Shown: in pieces, positions 50,208 to 59,147 of the stretch
Layout of the letters: each line of letters starts with the position of its first letter
Numbering within the stretch: the first letter of the stretch is position 1
Assembly (NCBI RefSeq): GCF_002305895.1
Contig: NZ_CP022203.1
Coordinates: 5,248,501-5,312,500, forward strand
From: Corallococcus macrosporus DSM 14697
GTDB lineage: Bacteria; Myxococcota; Myxococcia; Myxococcales; Myxococcaceae
Reading direction: 5' to 3'
DNA length: 64,000 nucleotides
Notes under the pieces: generated by a model
What the model was told of the DNA's origin: nothing
Database searches by the model: none
The model's input: only the letters and a program-made list of their open reading frames with translations
Made by a program: the position numbers and the translations under genes

Positions 50208-51593
50208 TCAGGCTGTTGCCCGCGGTCCCGTCAGGTGCGCCAGGATGAGGTCGTGGACTTGCGTGGCGTGGAGCGTGTCTGCCTCGATCAGCTCAGCGTT
50301 TCGTGTCATCAGCACCGGCCCGCTCGCGGGGTCGGTGGGCAGCCCATGGGCCCCCTTGAGGAGCGAGCCGTCCAGCGGGACGACCTCCAGGCGTGAGCGC
50401 ACGCCCAGCTTCTCCTTCAAGAGGCTGCCCCCCACTTCGAGCGTGCGCAGGCCCAGCTTCGGGTCCACGAACATCTCCAGCGGGTCGTAGCCAGGCTTCC
50501 GGTAGATATCGACGGTGCGCGCGTAGTCCGGCGCGCGGGCGTCATCCCGCCAGTAGAAGTAGGTGAACCAGGCGTCCGGCTCGGCCAGGGCCACCAGCTC
50601 GCCGGAGCGAGGATGGTCCAGGTGGTGGGCCCGCTTGCCCTCCGCGTCGAGCACCCGCGCCACCCCAGGCTCCGCCTCGACCAGGGCCTTCACCTCGTCC
50701 AGCAGCGCGGGGTCGCGGACATAGATGTGAGCCACCTGCATGTCCGCGACGGCGAACGCCGCGCTGCCGCTGGGATAGACGGCGTCACGGCCCTGCTCGT
50801 CCCGAATGGCGAGCCAGCCGCGCTGGCGGAAGAGCCGGTTCAGGTGGACGGGACGGGACACGGGGACCGCGCCGAATTCCGACAGGATGATGACGCGGAC
50901 GCCTCGGCCTTCGTAGAAGGCGATCAGCTTCCCGACGAGGTCGTCAAGCTCCCGGAGGCTCTTGTGAATCTCCTTCGAGTCCGGCCCGAACGTGTGCGGC
51001 GTGTAGTCCAGGTGTGGCAGGAAGACGAGGGAGAGCGTGGGGCTGTGGCGCTGCTCCAGCCACATGGCGACGTCGGCGATCCACTCCGACGAGCGGATGC
51101 TGTAGCGGGGGCCCCAGTAGTCATAGGCGGGGAAGTTCCCCAGCGCCTCGACGAGCGGCTTGCGCAGGTGAAGCGGCTCCGTGAAGACGTCCGGCAGCAC
51201 CCGCCCGTCCGAGGTGAAGGACGGCTGCGGCGTGATGGCGTAGTCCGCCTTCGAATACATGTTCATGAACCAGCACACGCGGGCGCAGGTGAAGCTGGGG
51301 TCCAGCTTGCGCGCCGCGTCCCAGAGCTGCGGCGTCTGCACCAGCCCGTCGGACTGGGGCCAGAAGCGGACCTCGCCCAGCTCCCGGTGGAGCCATCCGT
51401 CCCCGACGATGCCGTGCTCGCTGGGATATCTTCCGGTCAGGAACGTGGCCTGCATGGTGCAGTTCAACGCCGGCAGGACGGGCTGGAGCGGGACCATCCG
51501 CCCCCGCTCCACGAAGGCCTGCATGTTGGGCGTCGAGGGTCCGACATATCTCGCGCTCAAGCCAGGCATGTCCAAAACGACGCATCGTTCCAT
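50208..51593 (-). CDS. Alkaline-phosphatase-superfamily protein (nucleotide pyrophosphatase/phosphodiesterase type)
   Basis: This protein has 461 residues from Met at 51593. The frame opens further upstream to 51695, but the conserved start MERCVVLDMPGLS begins here, as in relatives. Visible family features are the metal-binding Asp in VVLDMPG, the catalytic Thr region PALNCTMQATFLTGRYPSEH, the second-metal site LPHLDYTPHTFGPDS and the late His in KGAHGLP. The usual SDHGM block reads SEFGAV. No signal peptide is seen, so it is probably cytoplasmic. These enzymes cleave phosphodiesters; the substrate here is unknown. It is the first gene of the minus-strand operon, 20 bases before the flavoprotein gene. 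Relatives occur near prenyl and pigment pathways, but a link here is inference. Confidence 0.8.
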   Translation of the reverse strand: MERCVVLDMPGLSARYVGPSTPNMQAFVERGRMVPLQPVLPALNCTMQATFLTGRYPSEHGIVGDGWLHRELGEVRFWPQSDGLVQTPQLWDAARKLDPSFTCARVCWFMNMYSKADYAITPQPSFTSDGRVLPDVFTEPLHLRKPLVEALGNFPAYDYWGPRYSIRSSEWIADVAMWLEQRHSPTLSLVFLPHLDYTPHTFGPDSKEIHKSLRELDDLVGKLIAFYEGRGVRVIILSEFGAVPVSRPVHLNRLFRQRGWLAIRDEQGRDAVYPSGSAAFAVADMQVAHIYVRDPALLDEVKALVEAEPGVARVLDAEGKRAHHLDHPRSGELVALAEPDAWFTYFYWRDDARAPDYARTVDIYRKPGYDPLEMFVDPKLGLRTLEVGGSLLKEKLGVRSRLEVVPLDGSLLKGAHGLPTDPASGPVLMTRNAELIEADTLHATQVHDLILAHLTGPRATA

Positions 51594-52145
51594 GCCGCGA
51601 GCAAACTGCTCACGCGCCAACCAGTCAATCACCGACCAGGTTGGCCTCCCCCAGGTCCGAGACGTCCAAACCGGCGCGTTTTCACATACAGCCACATGTA
51701 GAATTTTACCGTCACCACTGGCCAGGCTTCACCCACACGCGCGTGCGGGCACTGAATGAGTAGCCACACACCCAGCACAGTGGGTAGTGAGATGAAACGG
51801 AATACATGTTCCAAGAGGATGGGAAACCGGCCGGCGCCCAGCATTTTCCCCTCCGATCCGGGCGGCTTCGCGTGCGCTCCAGCGACGCGCTCCATCCCCG
51901 CCTTTCCCGCCGTCCCGGGACACCGCCGCCTTCACATGTAACTCATCAAGTCCCGTCGCGGCCAGACCCGCTGGATAGGAATTGAGCAGCACCGCCAAAG
52001 ACACACGCGACTTGTGTCATCCCCTGGGTTCTTGACGGTTCGCTTCGGCCCACGCGACACTTCACGCAATCCGCTCACGTCTCATCAGCAAGGCGTTCGA
52101 AGCGCGGCCGCGCATCCCTGTCACCCGTTGCAACGTCAGGAACCC
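51594..52145. promoter_or_regulatory. Divergent intergenic region between the assembly-line operon and the pyrrole-starter genes
   Basis: These 552 bases hold no convincing gene and are the only large gap next to the 43-kb minus-strand operon, so its promoter and that of the plus-strand dehydrogenase should lie here. Base composition dips around 51680-51715 (TTTTCACATAC, GAATTTTACC), the most AT-rich spot nearby. The palindrome ACATGT occurs three times, at about 51694, 51804 and 51934, each within ACATGTA or TACATGT, which is notable in such GC-rich DNA and could be an operator. A TTGACG at 52031 is a possible -35 for the plus strand. No -10 element is clear. Promoter positions are inferred. 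Confidence 0.5.
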
Positions 52146-53285
52146 ATGGACTTCAGTTGGACTCAGGAGCAGGTGGAGCTCTATGACCGCGCGCTCGCCT
52201 TCGCGCGCGCGAAGTTGCCCGAGGCCTCGAAGGGCCCCAAGGAAGCCCTCCCCCGCGAGCTGTGGCGGCGCTGCGGCGAGTTCGGCTTCCTGGGCCTCCC
52301 CGTGCCAGTGGCCCACGGAGGACTGGGGCTGGACGCGCTGACGACGGCGCGGGTGATGGAGGCGCTGGGGCGCGGCTGCGTGGACACCGGGCTGGTCTTC
52401 TCCGTGGGGGCCCACGTCTTCGCGTGCGTGATGCCCATCCTGGAGAGCGGGGACGCCGCGCAGCAGGCCCGGTGCCTCCCCCGCTTGTGCTCGGGGGAAT
52501 GGGTGGGCGCCAACGCCATCTCCGAGCCGGAGGCGGGCTCGGACGTGTTCGCCCTGAAGACGCGCGCGGTGCGCGACGGTGACGGCTACGTCCTGGACGG
52601 CGGCAAGAGCTACGTCACCAACGGCCCCTCCGCGGACGTCTTCCTCGTCTACGCGGCGACGCAGCCGGCCCACGGCTACATGGGGCTGAGCGCCTTCCTC
52701 GTGGAGAAGGACACGCCGGGCCTCTCCGTGGGGCGCGCGTTCGAGAAGATGGGGCTGTCCACCTCGCCCATCGCCCCCATCTACCTGGAGGGGTGCCGCG
52801 TCCCGGAGTCGGCGCGGCTGGGCGCGGAGGGACAGGGCGCGGCGCTCTTCAAGCGCTCCATGCAGTGGGAGCGCGCGTGCCTCTTCGCCGCCTACGTGGG
52901 CGTCATGGAGCGCGTGCTCGAGCAGACGGTGGACTTCGCCCGGACGCGCAAGCAGTTCAAGAAGGCGCTCGGGAAGAACCAGGCCATCTCCCACAAGCTG
53001 GCGGACATGAAGCAGCGGCTGGAGGCGTCCCGGCTCCTGCTGTACCAGGCCTGCTGGAAGATGGACCGGGGCCAGGACGCCGTCATGGAGGTGTCCCTGG
53101 CGAAGCTGGCCATCAGCGAGGCCGCCATCCAGAGCGGCCTGGACGCCATCCAGATTCACGGCGGCATGGGCTACGTGGCCGAAACGGGCATCGAGCGCGT
53201 GCTGCGCGACGCCATCCCCAGCGCCATCTTCTCCGGCACCTCCGAAATCCAGCGCGACATCATCGCCAACCAGCTCGGCCTATGA
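52146..53285 (+). CDS. Prolyl-[carrier protein] dehydrogenase, acyl-CoA dehydrogenase family (PltE/RedW-like)
   Basis: This 379-residue flavoprotein runs from ATG 52146 with AGGA upstream. It has the acyl-CoA dehydrogenase layout: helical N-terminus, middle beta domain with ISEPEAGSDVFALKT (about 125-139), and C-terminal helices with QIHGGMGYVAETG. The YEGTSEIQR glutamate of short-chain enzymes is replaced (FSGTSEIQR). Glu242 in MQWERACLFAA sits where isovaleryl-CoA and prolyl dehydrogenases place the base. The sequence LGRGCVDTGLVFSVGAHVFA closely matches PltE-type enzymes. It would oxidise prolyl-S-PCP by four electrons to pyrrole-2-carboxyl-S-PCP. It overlaps the adenylation gene by four bases. 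Strong functional support comes from that partner and the PCP at 8080. Confidence 0.9.
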   Translation: MDFSWTQEQVELYDRALAFARAKLPEASKGPKEALPRELWRRCGEFGFLGLPVPVAHGGLGLDALTTARVMEALGRGCVDTGLVFSVGAHVFACVMPILESGDAAQQARCLPRLCSGEWVGANAISEPEAGSDVFALKTRAVRDGDGYVLDGGKSYVTNGPSADVFLVYAATQPAHGYMGLSAFLVEKDTPGLSVGRAFEKMGLSTSPIAPIYLEGCRVPESARLGAEGQGAALFKRSMQWERACLFAAYVGVMERVLEQTVDFARTRKQFKKALGKNQAISHKLADMKQRLEASRLLLYQACWKMDRGQDAVMEVSLAKLAISEAAIQSGLDAIQIHGGMGYVAETGIERVLRDAIPSAIFSGTSEIQRDIIANQLGL

Positions 53286-54805
53286 CACTCGACCAAATCG
53301 TCATCCGCGCAGCGGCGAAGGCTCCCGAGTCCATCGCCCTCAAGGGCCCCGACGGGACGCTCACGTACGGGCAGTTGGACGCGCTCGCCAACCGCGTCGC
53401 CCGCGCGCTCCAGGAGCTGGGGGTGAAGCGGGGAGACCGCGTGGGGCTGTGGACGGAGAAGTCCGTGCGCGCCGTGGCCGCGATGCAGGGCATTGCCCGG
53501 CTGGGCGCCGCCTACGTCCCCATGGACCCGCTGAACCCCGCCGCGAGGACGCGGCTCATCCTGGACGACTGCGGCATCGACGTGCTGGTGACGAGCACCA
53601 CGCGCGCGTCCGAGCTGCACAACGCGGGCGTGAGCCGGCTGCGCTTCCTGCTGCTGGACGACAAGGGGCCTGAGCTCTGCTGGAACCGCCTGTCCAGCTT
53701 CTCCTCGGCGCCGCTGCCGCCGCACGGCGCGGGCGACGACGACCTGGCGTACATCCTCTACACGTCCGGCTCCACCGGGGCGCCCAAGGGCGTGTGCATC
53801 AGCCAGCGGAACGCGCTGGCCTTCATCGAGTGGTGCCACGAGCTGCTGGGCACCACGCCGGAGGACCGCTTCAGCAACCACGCGCCCTTCTTCTTCGACC
53901 TGTCGGTGCTGGACCTGTACGCGGCCTTCATGGGCGGCGCGTCCGTCACCCTCATCCCAGAGGCGCTGGCCTTCGCGCCCGAGAAGCTGGTGGAGCTGGT
54001 CCTCCGCGAGCGGTTCACCTGCTGGTACTCCGTGCCCTCCGCGCTGATGCTGATGATGCAGGAGGGGGGGCTGCTCAATCACCCCGACCTGCCCTTCCGC
54101 ATGGTGCTCTTCGCCGGAGAGCCCTTCCCCATCCGGCACCTGCGCCCGCTGCGGGAGCACCTGCGGCGCGCCCGGTTCTTCAACCTCTACGGCCCCACGG
54201 AGACGAACGTCTGCACCTTCCACGAGGTGACGGAGCTGTCGCCGCACCGGACGGAGCCCGTGCCCATTGGCCGCGCGAGCTGCGGCAACCGCGTGTGGCT
54301 GGCCCGCCCGCCGCCGGACTCCGAGGAAGCCAGGGAGGAAGGAGACGGCGTGGGCGAGCTGATGGTGGAAGGCCCCACCGTGATGATGGGCTACTGGGGC
54401 CAGCCGCCCCATGGCGCCCGCCCGTATGCCACGGGGGACCGCTGCCGCGAGCTGCCGGACGGCACCTTCGAGTACCTGGGCCGCCGCGACAACCTGCTGA
54501 AGGTGCGCGGGCGCCGCATCGAGGCGGGTGAAATCGAGGCGGCCCTGCTCGCGCACCCGGACATCCGCGAGGTGGGGGTGGTCGCCACCGGCGCCGGACT
54601 GGAGGCGCGGCTGGTGGCCTTCGTGGTCAGCGGCGCGGCCAAGGCCCCCTCCCTGCTCAAGGTGAAGAAGCACTGCGCGGAGCGGCTCCCCCGCTACATG
54701 ATCGTCGACGAGGTCCGCGCGCTGCCGGAGCTGCCACGCACCCAGAATGGCAAGCTCGACCGGCGCGAGCTGCGGGAGCGGGCGCAGCGGCCCTCGACAC
54801 GCTGA
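53282..54805 (+). CDS. L-proline adenylation enzyme (L-prolyl-AMP ligase, PltF/RedM-like)
   Basis: This 507-residue stand-alone A domain has the core motifs YILYTSGSTGAPKG (about 158-171), YGPTETNVCTFHEV, the YATGDR segment with its Asp, and K-V-R-G-R-R. The C-terminal Lys is in RTQNGKLDRRE. Specificity residues read by hand are D-L-L-Y-L-A-L-V-C-K, the code I know from proline-activating enzymes of pyrrole pathways such as PltF and RedM. The SNHAPFFFDLSVLDLYAAF block is also typical. It would form prolyl-AMP and load the free-standing carrier protein at 8080. It is translationally coupled to the dehydrogenase (ATGA at 53282). A lack of C and PCP domains confirms a type II starter system. Confidence 0.93.
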   Translation: MTLDQIVIRAAAKAPESIALKGPDGTLTYGQLDALANRVARALQELGVKRGDRVGLWTEKSVRAVAAMQGIARLGAAYVPMDPLNPAARTRLILDDCGIDVLVTSTTRASELHNAGVSRLRFLLLDDKGPELCWNRLSSFSSAPLPPHGAGDDDLAYILYTSGSTGAPKGVCISQRNALAFIEWCHELLGTTPEDRFSNHAPFFFDLSVLDLYAAFMGGASVTLIPEALAFAPEKLVELVLRERFTCWYSVPSALMLMMQEGGLLNHPDLPFRMVLFAGEPFPIRHLRPLREHLRRARFFNLYGPTETNVCTFHEVTELSPHRTEPVPIGRASCGNRVWLARPPPDSEEAREEGDGVGELMVEGPTVMMGYWGQPPHGARPYATGDRCRELPDGTFEYLGRRDNLLKVRGRRIEAGEIEAALLAHPDIREVGVVATGAGLEARLVAFVVSGAAKAPSLLKVKKHCAERLPRYMIVDEVRALPELPRTQNGKLDRRELRERAQRPSTR

Positions 54806-54898
54806 GGCAGCCCGTACAGGCCGTGCGCCCTCGCGGCGCCCGGCCCGCCCGCCTCCAAGAGCGCCTCGACTTCGCCCAGGCTCCCGACCATGATGGCC

Positions 54899-54915
54899 GC
54901 TCGCGTCAAGCGAGC
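54899..54915 (+). other. Short inverted repeat just before the AsmA-like gene
   Basis: GCTCGC (54899-54904) and GCGAGC (54910-54915) can pair around GTCAA and end three bases before the ATG at 54919. It overlaps where the ribosome binds, so it could lower translation, or it may be chance in GC-rich DNA. Confidence 0.3.
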
Positions 54916-54918
54916 CAC

Positions 54919-57900
54919 ATGGAATCCACCAGAGCTGAACGGCCTCGCCGGCGGTGGGCGCGAATCATCGCGGGCGTCCTCTTCACATGCCTTGTCGTGC
55001 TGCCGGCGCTGGCGCTGGTCGCGGCCGTGGTCGCCCTGCACCACCTCGACCGTCCCTTCCTGAAGGAGCCCCTGGTCGCCCAGGTGGCGTCGGCCACCGG
55101 CCTCCAGGTCGACTACCGGACCGCCCGCGTCGCCCTCCTCTCCGGGTTGCGCGTGGAGGGGCTCGTGGTGCGGACGCCAGCGCCGTTGCAGGAGGTCGCG
55201 CCTGAGCTGCTGCGCGTCGGCGCGCTGGAGGCCCACTGGACGCCCGGCGCGCTGCTGCGCGGCCCCATCCGCGTCGAGCGCGTCGCGGTACGCGACGTGA
55301 CCGTGACCTGGGCCGCCGACGACACCGGGGCCACCTCCGTGTCGGCCCTCTCGGGTCCTCCCGCCGCCGGGCCGCCGCCCGTTGAAGCCCCCGCCGGGCT
55401 GTCCCAGCAGGTCGCCAGCCTCCTGGCGGAGCCGCTCCCCGTCGGGCGCGTCGAGGTCTCCGGCGTGACGTTGAACCACGTCCGGGTCCAGGGCGGAGAC
55501 GTCGTGGAGCGCTGGTCCCTGCGAGGGCTCGCGGCCCACGTCGAGGCGAAGCAACAGGACACGGCGTGGAAGGTCTTCGCGAACCTGGGAGAGCCGGGGG
55601 CGCCCCTCCCGCTGGAGGTGAGCCGCGAGGGCACCGGTCTCCCCTCGGCGCGGGCCCGGCTGGCGCTGTCCGTGGCGCTGGAGGCCTGGGCCTCGGCGGC
55701 TCGCGCGAGGGTGGACCTGGACGTCACCCAGCAGACCTTCGACCCACGGTTCTCCGTCCGCTCGCTGCTGCATGGCGCGGTGACGGCGCGCTTCGACGTC
55801 GAGCACGGGCACGTCGCCGTCGAGCTGGAGCCCACCGAGGTGACGGACAGCGCCGGGCTCCGGGCCCAGGTGGTGCTCCCGGATGCCGCGAACGCGCCCC
55901 CGGTCGTGGTGCGGGCCCTGGCGGACATCGAGCTGGAGAAGCTGCTGGCGGTCATCCCCGCCGAATGGCGTCCGTTCTCGCTCGGCCGCGGCAAGGTGCA
56001 CCTGGACGCCCAGGACGTCACCCTGAGCGCGGTGCCGACGCTGGGCCCGCGCGGCAAGCTCGCGCTGGAGGCGGACGTGGCGGCGCTCCGGATGGACGGG
56101 GCGCCGCTCCAGGTCACGCTCGGCGGCGGCCGTGTCGCGCTGGTGGCGACGCCTGACCCGACGCAGGGGCTCGCCGCGAACGTGACGTTCGGCCTGGAGG
56201 GGCTCGACGTCGCGGGTCCCGCCGCGCTGCGAGTCCCCAAGGCCCACGGCGAACTGAAGGGGCATCAACTCCGGCCCGAGCCCGCCTCCCCCCTCCAGGT
56301 CGCGGGCGACGCGAGCCTGTCCGGCATGGTGGAGTCCCTGGACGTCCGGACGCCGGACCTCCGGGCGAAGGCGGAGCGGCTGGGCTTCCAGCTCAGCGCG
56401 CCCCTGGCGGCCAGGCCCCCGCTCGCGCTGAACGCGGACGTGCCCATCGCGGCGCTCCACGTGTCCTCACCGGAGGGGCGCACGCTGCTGAAGGGGCCCG
56501 TGCGCGTGAAGCTGGAGGCGACGGACGCCTTCCCCCGCCTGGATACGCCGCGGCTCAGCACGGGCCGCGCCCGGCTGGCGCTCGACGTGGACACGCTGCG
56601 GGCGTCCCTGGACGCCACCAAGGCCCGGGACGCGGTGACGTACACCCTGGCCGTGCGGACACCGGACCTCGCGGCCGCCCGCCCCTTCCTCCCGGAGGGA
56701 GTCGCGGCGCGCATCCCCTGGCGGCGCCTGGGGGTGAGCCTCGTCTCGCAGGGCAGCGTGAAGGCGCTCTTCTCCGCCGCGCCCCGGCTGGAGCACCGCA
56801 CGGAGCTGGCCTTGCGACAGCCCGCCTGGGGCGACGTGTCAGCCAGCAGCGCGGCCCTCGTGGTGCGCTCGCGGGGCGACGCCTGGCGTCACCAGGGAGA
56901 CGTGGACCTGCGCGTGGAGGGGCTCCGCGCTGGCGAGGAGGACCTGGGGCTCCAGCATCAGACGCTGACCCTGGACCTCGACCGGACGAGGCCCTCGCTC
57001 CGGCTCGGGCTCACGAGCCAGGCGGGGCCCAGGCTGGCGCTCGATGTCGCGCTGGCCTTCGACCGGAAGGCCCAGGCCCTTCGCTGCGACGCGAAGGCCG
57101 AGGTCCCCCCGCTCACGGCGTGGGCGCCGCTGCTGGCCAGGGCACCGCTCCCCAGGGAGCTCCACACATCGCGGCTCTCGGTGGGCCTCGAGGTGCACGG
57201 CGACCTGCGCGGCGTGCTCCAGGACGTCCGCGCGGACGGCACCGTCCGCATGGCCCCGGCCCCAGCGCGGACCGCCAGCTTCAACGGCACCGCGGTCGTG
57301 GACGCGCGAGGCCTCCGCTGGCGCCAGCCGGATGGCCTGCTCCTCAGCGCGCCCGCGCTGCGCTGGGAGCTGAAGTCGCGCGTGGACGGCGCCCAGCGGA
57401 ACGTGCACAGCGGCCTGCGCGTGGAGAAGCTCACCGTCGGGATGAGCGACCGCCGGCTGTCCTTCGCGGACCTGACGAGCGACTCCACCGCCACCTTCAC
57501 CGAGGCGCTGGAGGCGGACGACCTCGAGCTGAAGCAACGCTTGACGCTCCGGTCGCTGGAGCAGGACCCGGCGCTGCCCTACCCGGTCCAGGACGTGGAG
57601 GCGTCGTTCACCGCCCGGCGGAAGCCCTCTGGCGTCATCCACGTCCCCGAGCTTCACGTGGCCAACGCGGGGACGGACACGCGGTTGAAGGTGCGCGGGC
57701 GGCTCGACCTCAGCGAGGACCGGCGCCGCCTGGGCCTGCGGGGCGAGCTGTCGCAGGACATGGCGAGGCTCACGCGGCCGGGGGTCCTGGAGGGGCGCGG
57801 CAAGGTCACGGTCGACTTCCGGGTGGGCTCGCCCGACCTCGTCGTCTTCCGGACCTTCTCCAACCTGCGCATCCAGGACCTGCACCTGCGGATGCCGGAG

Positions 57901-58611
57901 CAGGGGTTCGAGGTCGAAGCGCTGGATGGCAACGTCCCGCTCACCGAGAACCTGGAGCTCCGGGACGGACAGCTGCGGCTGCTGAGCGACATCGACGTGA
58001 ATCCGTACCCGATGCTCCGCTTCGCCGACCAGCATCCCCTGCTCTCGCGCAGCGGCTACGTGTCGGCGAACCGCATCGCCACGCCGAGGGTCTCCATCGC
58101 GCCCATGGCCGGCAACCTGTCCGTCAACCAGCACGTCATCGCCATGACGCAGCTGGAGATGGGCGTCCGCGGCGGGCGCATCACCGGGCAGTGGCTGCTG
58201 GACTGGCAGGGCCCGCGCTCCACGCTGGAGGCCCGGGTGCGCGCCACCGGGGTGCAGTCCTCGCGCGGGGAGCCCTTCGACGGAAACGCCGCCGTCATCA
58301 TCTCCGCGAAGGACCGCAGCATCGACGGGCGCGCGGAGATACTGCGCATCGGCAACCGGCACCTGCTGGACCTGCTCGACATCGAGGACCCGCGCCACGT
58401 CGACCCCGCCACCAACCGCGTCCGCTACGCCCTGCGTCTGGGCTATCCGGAGCACGTGCGAGTGAGCTTCAACCGCGGCTTCGGCAGCCTGCGCATCACC
58501 ATGGGCGGCCTGGCCAGGCTGCTCAGCATCGATGAAATCCGGGGCATCCCCATGGGCCCCATCGTCGACCAGCTCATCAAGAACATGACCCCTCCGGAGA
58601 CTCCGCCATGA
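54919..58611 (+). CDS. AsmA/YdbH-like large inner-membrane-anchored protein
   Basis: The protein has 1230 residues from Met at 54919, chosen because the positively charged MESTRAERPRRRWAR leads straight into a single transmembrane helix (about 16-40). The rest is a long series of beta-strand repeats with alternating hydrophobic residues and no catalytic motif, as in AsmA-like proteins that form lipid-carrying grooves across the periplasm. The C-terminal region (about 1050-1225) includes NQHVIAMTQLEMGVRGGRIT and FNRGFGSLRITMGGLARLL, like the end of YdbH. It probably moves phospholipids between inner and outer membranes. The stop overlaps the next gene (ATGA at 58608), a YdbL-like lipoprotein, which strengthens the YdbH reading. 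It is 113 bases after the adenylation gene and not part of the pigment pathway. Confidence 0.78.
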   Translation: MESTRAERPRRRWARIIAGVLFTCLVVLPALALVAAVVALHHLDRPFLKEPLVAQVASATGLQVDYRTARVALLSGLRVEGLVVRTPAPLQEVAPELLRVGALEAHWTPGALLRGPIRVERVAVRDVTVTWAADDTGATSVSALSGPPAAGPPPVEAPAGLSQQVASLLAEPLPVGRVEVSGVTLNHVRVQGGDVVERWSLRGLAAHVEAKQQDTAWKVFANLGEPGAPLPLEVSREGTGLPSARARLALSVALEAWASAARARVDLDVTQQTFDPRFSVRSLLHGAVTARFDVEHGHVAVELEPTEVTDSAGLRAQVVLPDAANAPPVVVRALADIELEKLLAVIPAEWRPFSLGRGKVHLDAQDVTLSAVPTLGPRGKLALEADVAALRMDGAPLQVTLGGGRVALVATPDPTQGLAANVTFGLEGLDVAGPAALRVPKAHGELKGHQLRPEPASPLQVAGDASLSGMVESLDVRTPDLRAKAERLGFQLSAPLAARPPLALNADVPIAALHVSSPEGRTLLKGPVRVKLEATDAFPRLDTPRLSTGRARLALDVDTLRASLDATKARDAVTYTLAVRTPDLAAARPFLPEGVAARIPWRRLGVSLVSQGSVKALFSAAPRLEHRTELALRQPAWGDVSASSAALVVRSRGDAWRHQGDVDLRVEGLRAGEEDLGLQHQTLTLDLDRTRPSLRLGLTSQAGPRLALDVALAFDRKAQALRCDAKAEVPPLTAWAPLLARAPLPRELHTSRLSVGLEVHGDLRGVLQDVRADGTVRMAPAPARTASFNGTAVVDARGLRWRQPDGLLLSAPALRWELKSRVDGAQRNVHSGLRVEKLTVGMSDRRLSFADLTSDSTATFTEALEADDLELKQRLTLRSLEQDPALPYPVQDVEASFTARRKPSGVIHVPELHVANAGTDTRLKVRGRLDLSEDRRRLGLRGELSQDMARLTRPGVLEGRGKVTVDFRVGSPDLVVFRTFSNLRIQDLHLRMPEQGFEVEALDGNVPLTENLELRDGQLRLLSDIDVNPYPMLRFADQHPLLSRSGYVSANRIATPRVSIAPMAGNLSVNQHVIAMTQLEMGVRGGRITGQWLLDWQGPRSTLEARVRATGVQSSRGEPFDGNAAVIISAKDRSIDGRAEILRIGNRHLLDLLDIEDPRHVDPATNRVRYALRLGYPEHVRVSFNRGFGSLRITMGGLARLLSIDEIRGIPMGPIVDQLIKNMTPPETPP

Positions 58612-59147
58612 ACCACCGTGGGTTGCTGCTGTGGGCCGCGCTCGCCGCGTCCGGGTGCATCAGCGCGCCGGAGATCGTCATGGTGGACCGCGCGACGGCG
58701 CTCGAGGAGCAGGCCTCCGGCTCGTTCAAGGACGTGGAGCAGCGGCTGGCGCGCGCGGGCATGAACCCCACGCCGGTGCCGCTCACGCCCAACCAGTTGG
58801 AGGCGCTGGGCATCCAGCCCACGGCGCTGGTGGAGAACCTCGGCAGGACGCCCGCGGACCGCCTGGACGACCTGCTGCGCCGCCACTGCGTGGGTGAAGG
58901 ACGGGATGGCCTGCTGGCGAACACGCGCCGCCGCTGCCAGGCGGGGCGCATGACGGCCGATGACGTGGCCCTGGTGGAGCGGGTGAACCGCTCCCGCAAG
59001 CAGCTCTGGAAGTGGATGCAGTCGGTCCGCCCGGACGTCCCGGAGGAGACGCTGCGCCGGAACTGGCACAAGGTCCACGCGGAGGGTGTCGTCTGCGGGG
59101 GCTGGGTCGAGGCCGAGGATGGCACCTGGGGAGAGAAGCCGTGCTGA
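58608..59147 (+). CDS. YdbL-like (DUF1318-type) lipoprotein
   Basis: This 179-residue protein has a lipoprotein signal: a hydrophobic stretch LLLWAALAASGC with Cys17 as the lipidation site. The mature part is helical. The C-terminal half (VERVNRSRKQLWKWM through GWVEAEDGTWGEKPC) follows the E. coli YdbL pattern of N-x-x-R-K followed by a GEYV/GxWV and G-x-W-x-x-K ending, so DUF1318 membership is likely but judged by eye. YdbL works with YdbH and YnbE in outer-membrane lipid transport. Here the gene overlaps the AsmA/YdbH-like gene by four bases, matching that partnership. No YnbE-like small lipoprotein is visible. Two C-terminal cysteines (Cys in VVCGG and the final residue) could form a disulfide. 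Confidence 0.7.
   Translation: MNHRGLLLWAALAASGCISAPEIVMVDRATALEEQASGSFKDVEQRLARAGMNPTPVPLTPNQLEALGIQPTALVENLGRTPADRLDDLLRRHCVGEGRDGLLANTRRRCQAGRMTADDVALVERVNRSRKQLWKWMQSVRPDVPEETLRRNWHKVHAEGVVCGGWVEAEDGTWGEKPC

Noticed and set aside
50208-51695. Start of the phosphodiesterase gene at 51695
   Set aside because: The extra 34 residues have no family similarity. The conserved MERCVVLDMPG start at 51593 is preferred.
51629-51895. An 88-codon minus-strand frame in the divergent intergenic region
   Set aside because: It has no ribosome site and no recognisable motif, and it overlaps the upstream extension of the phosphodiesterase frame. It is better read as control region.
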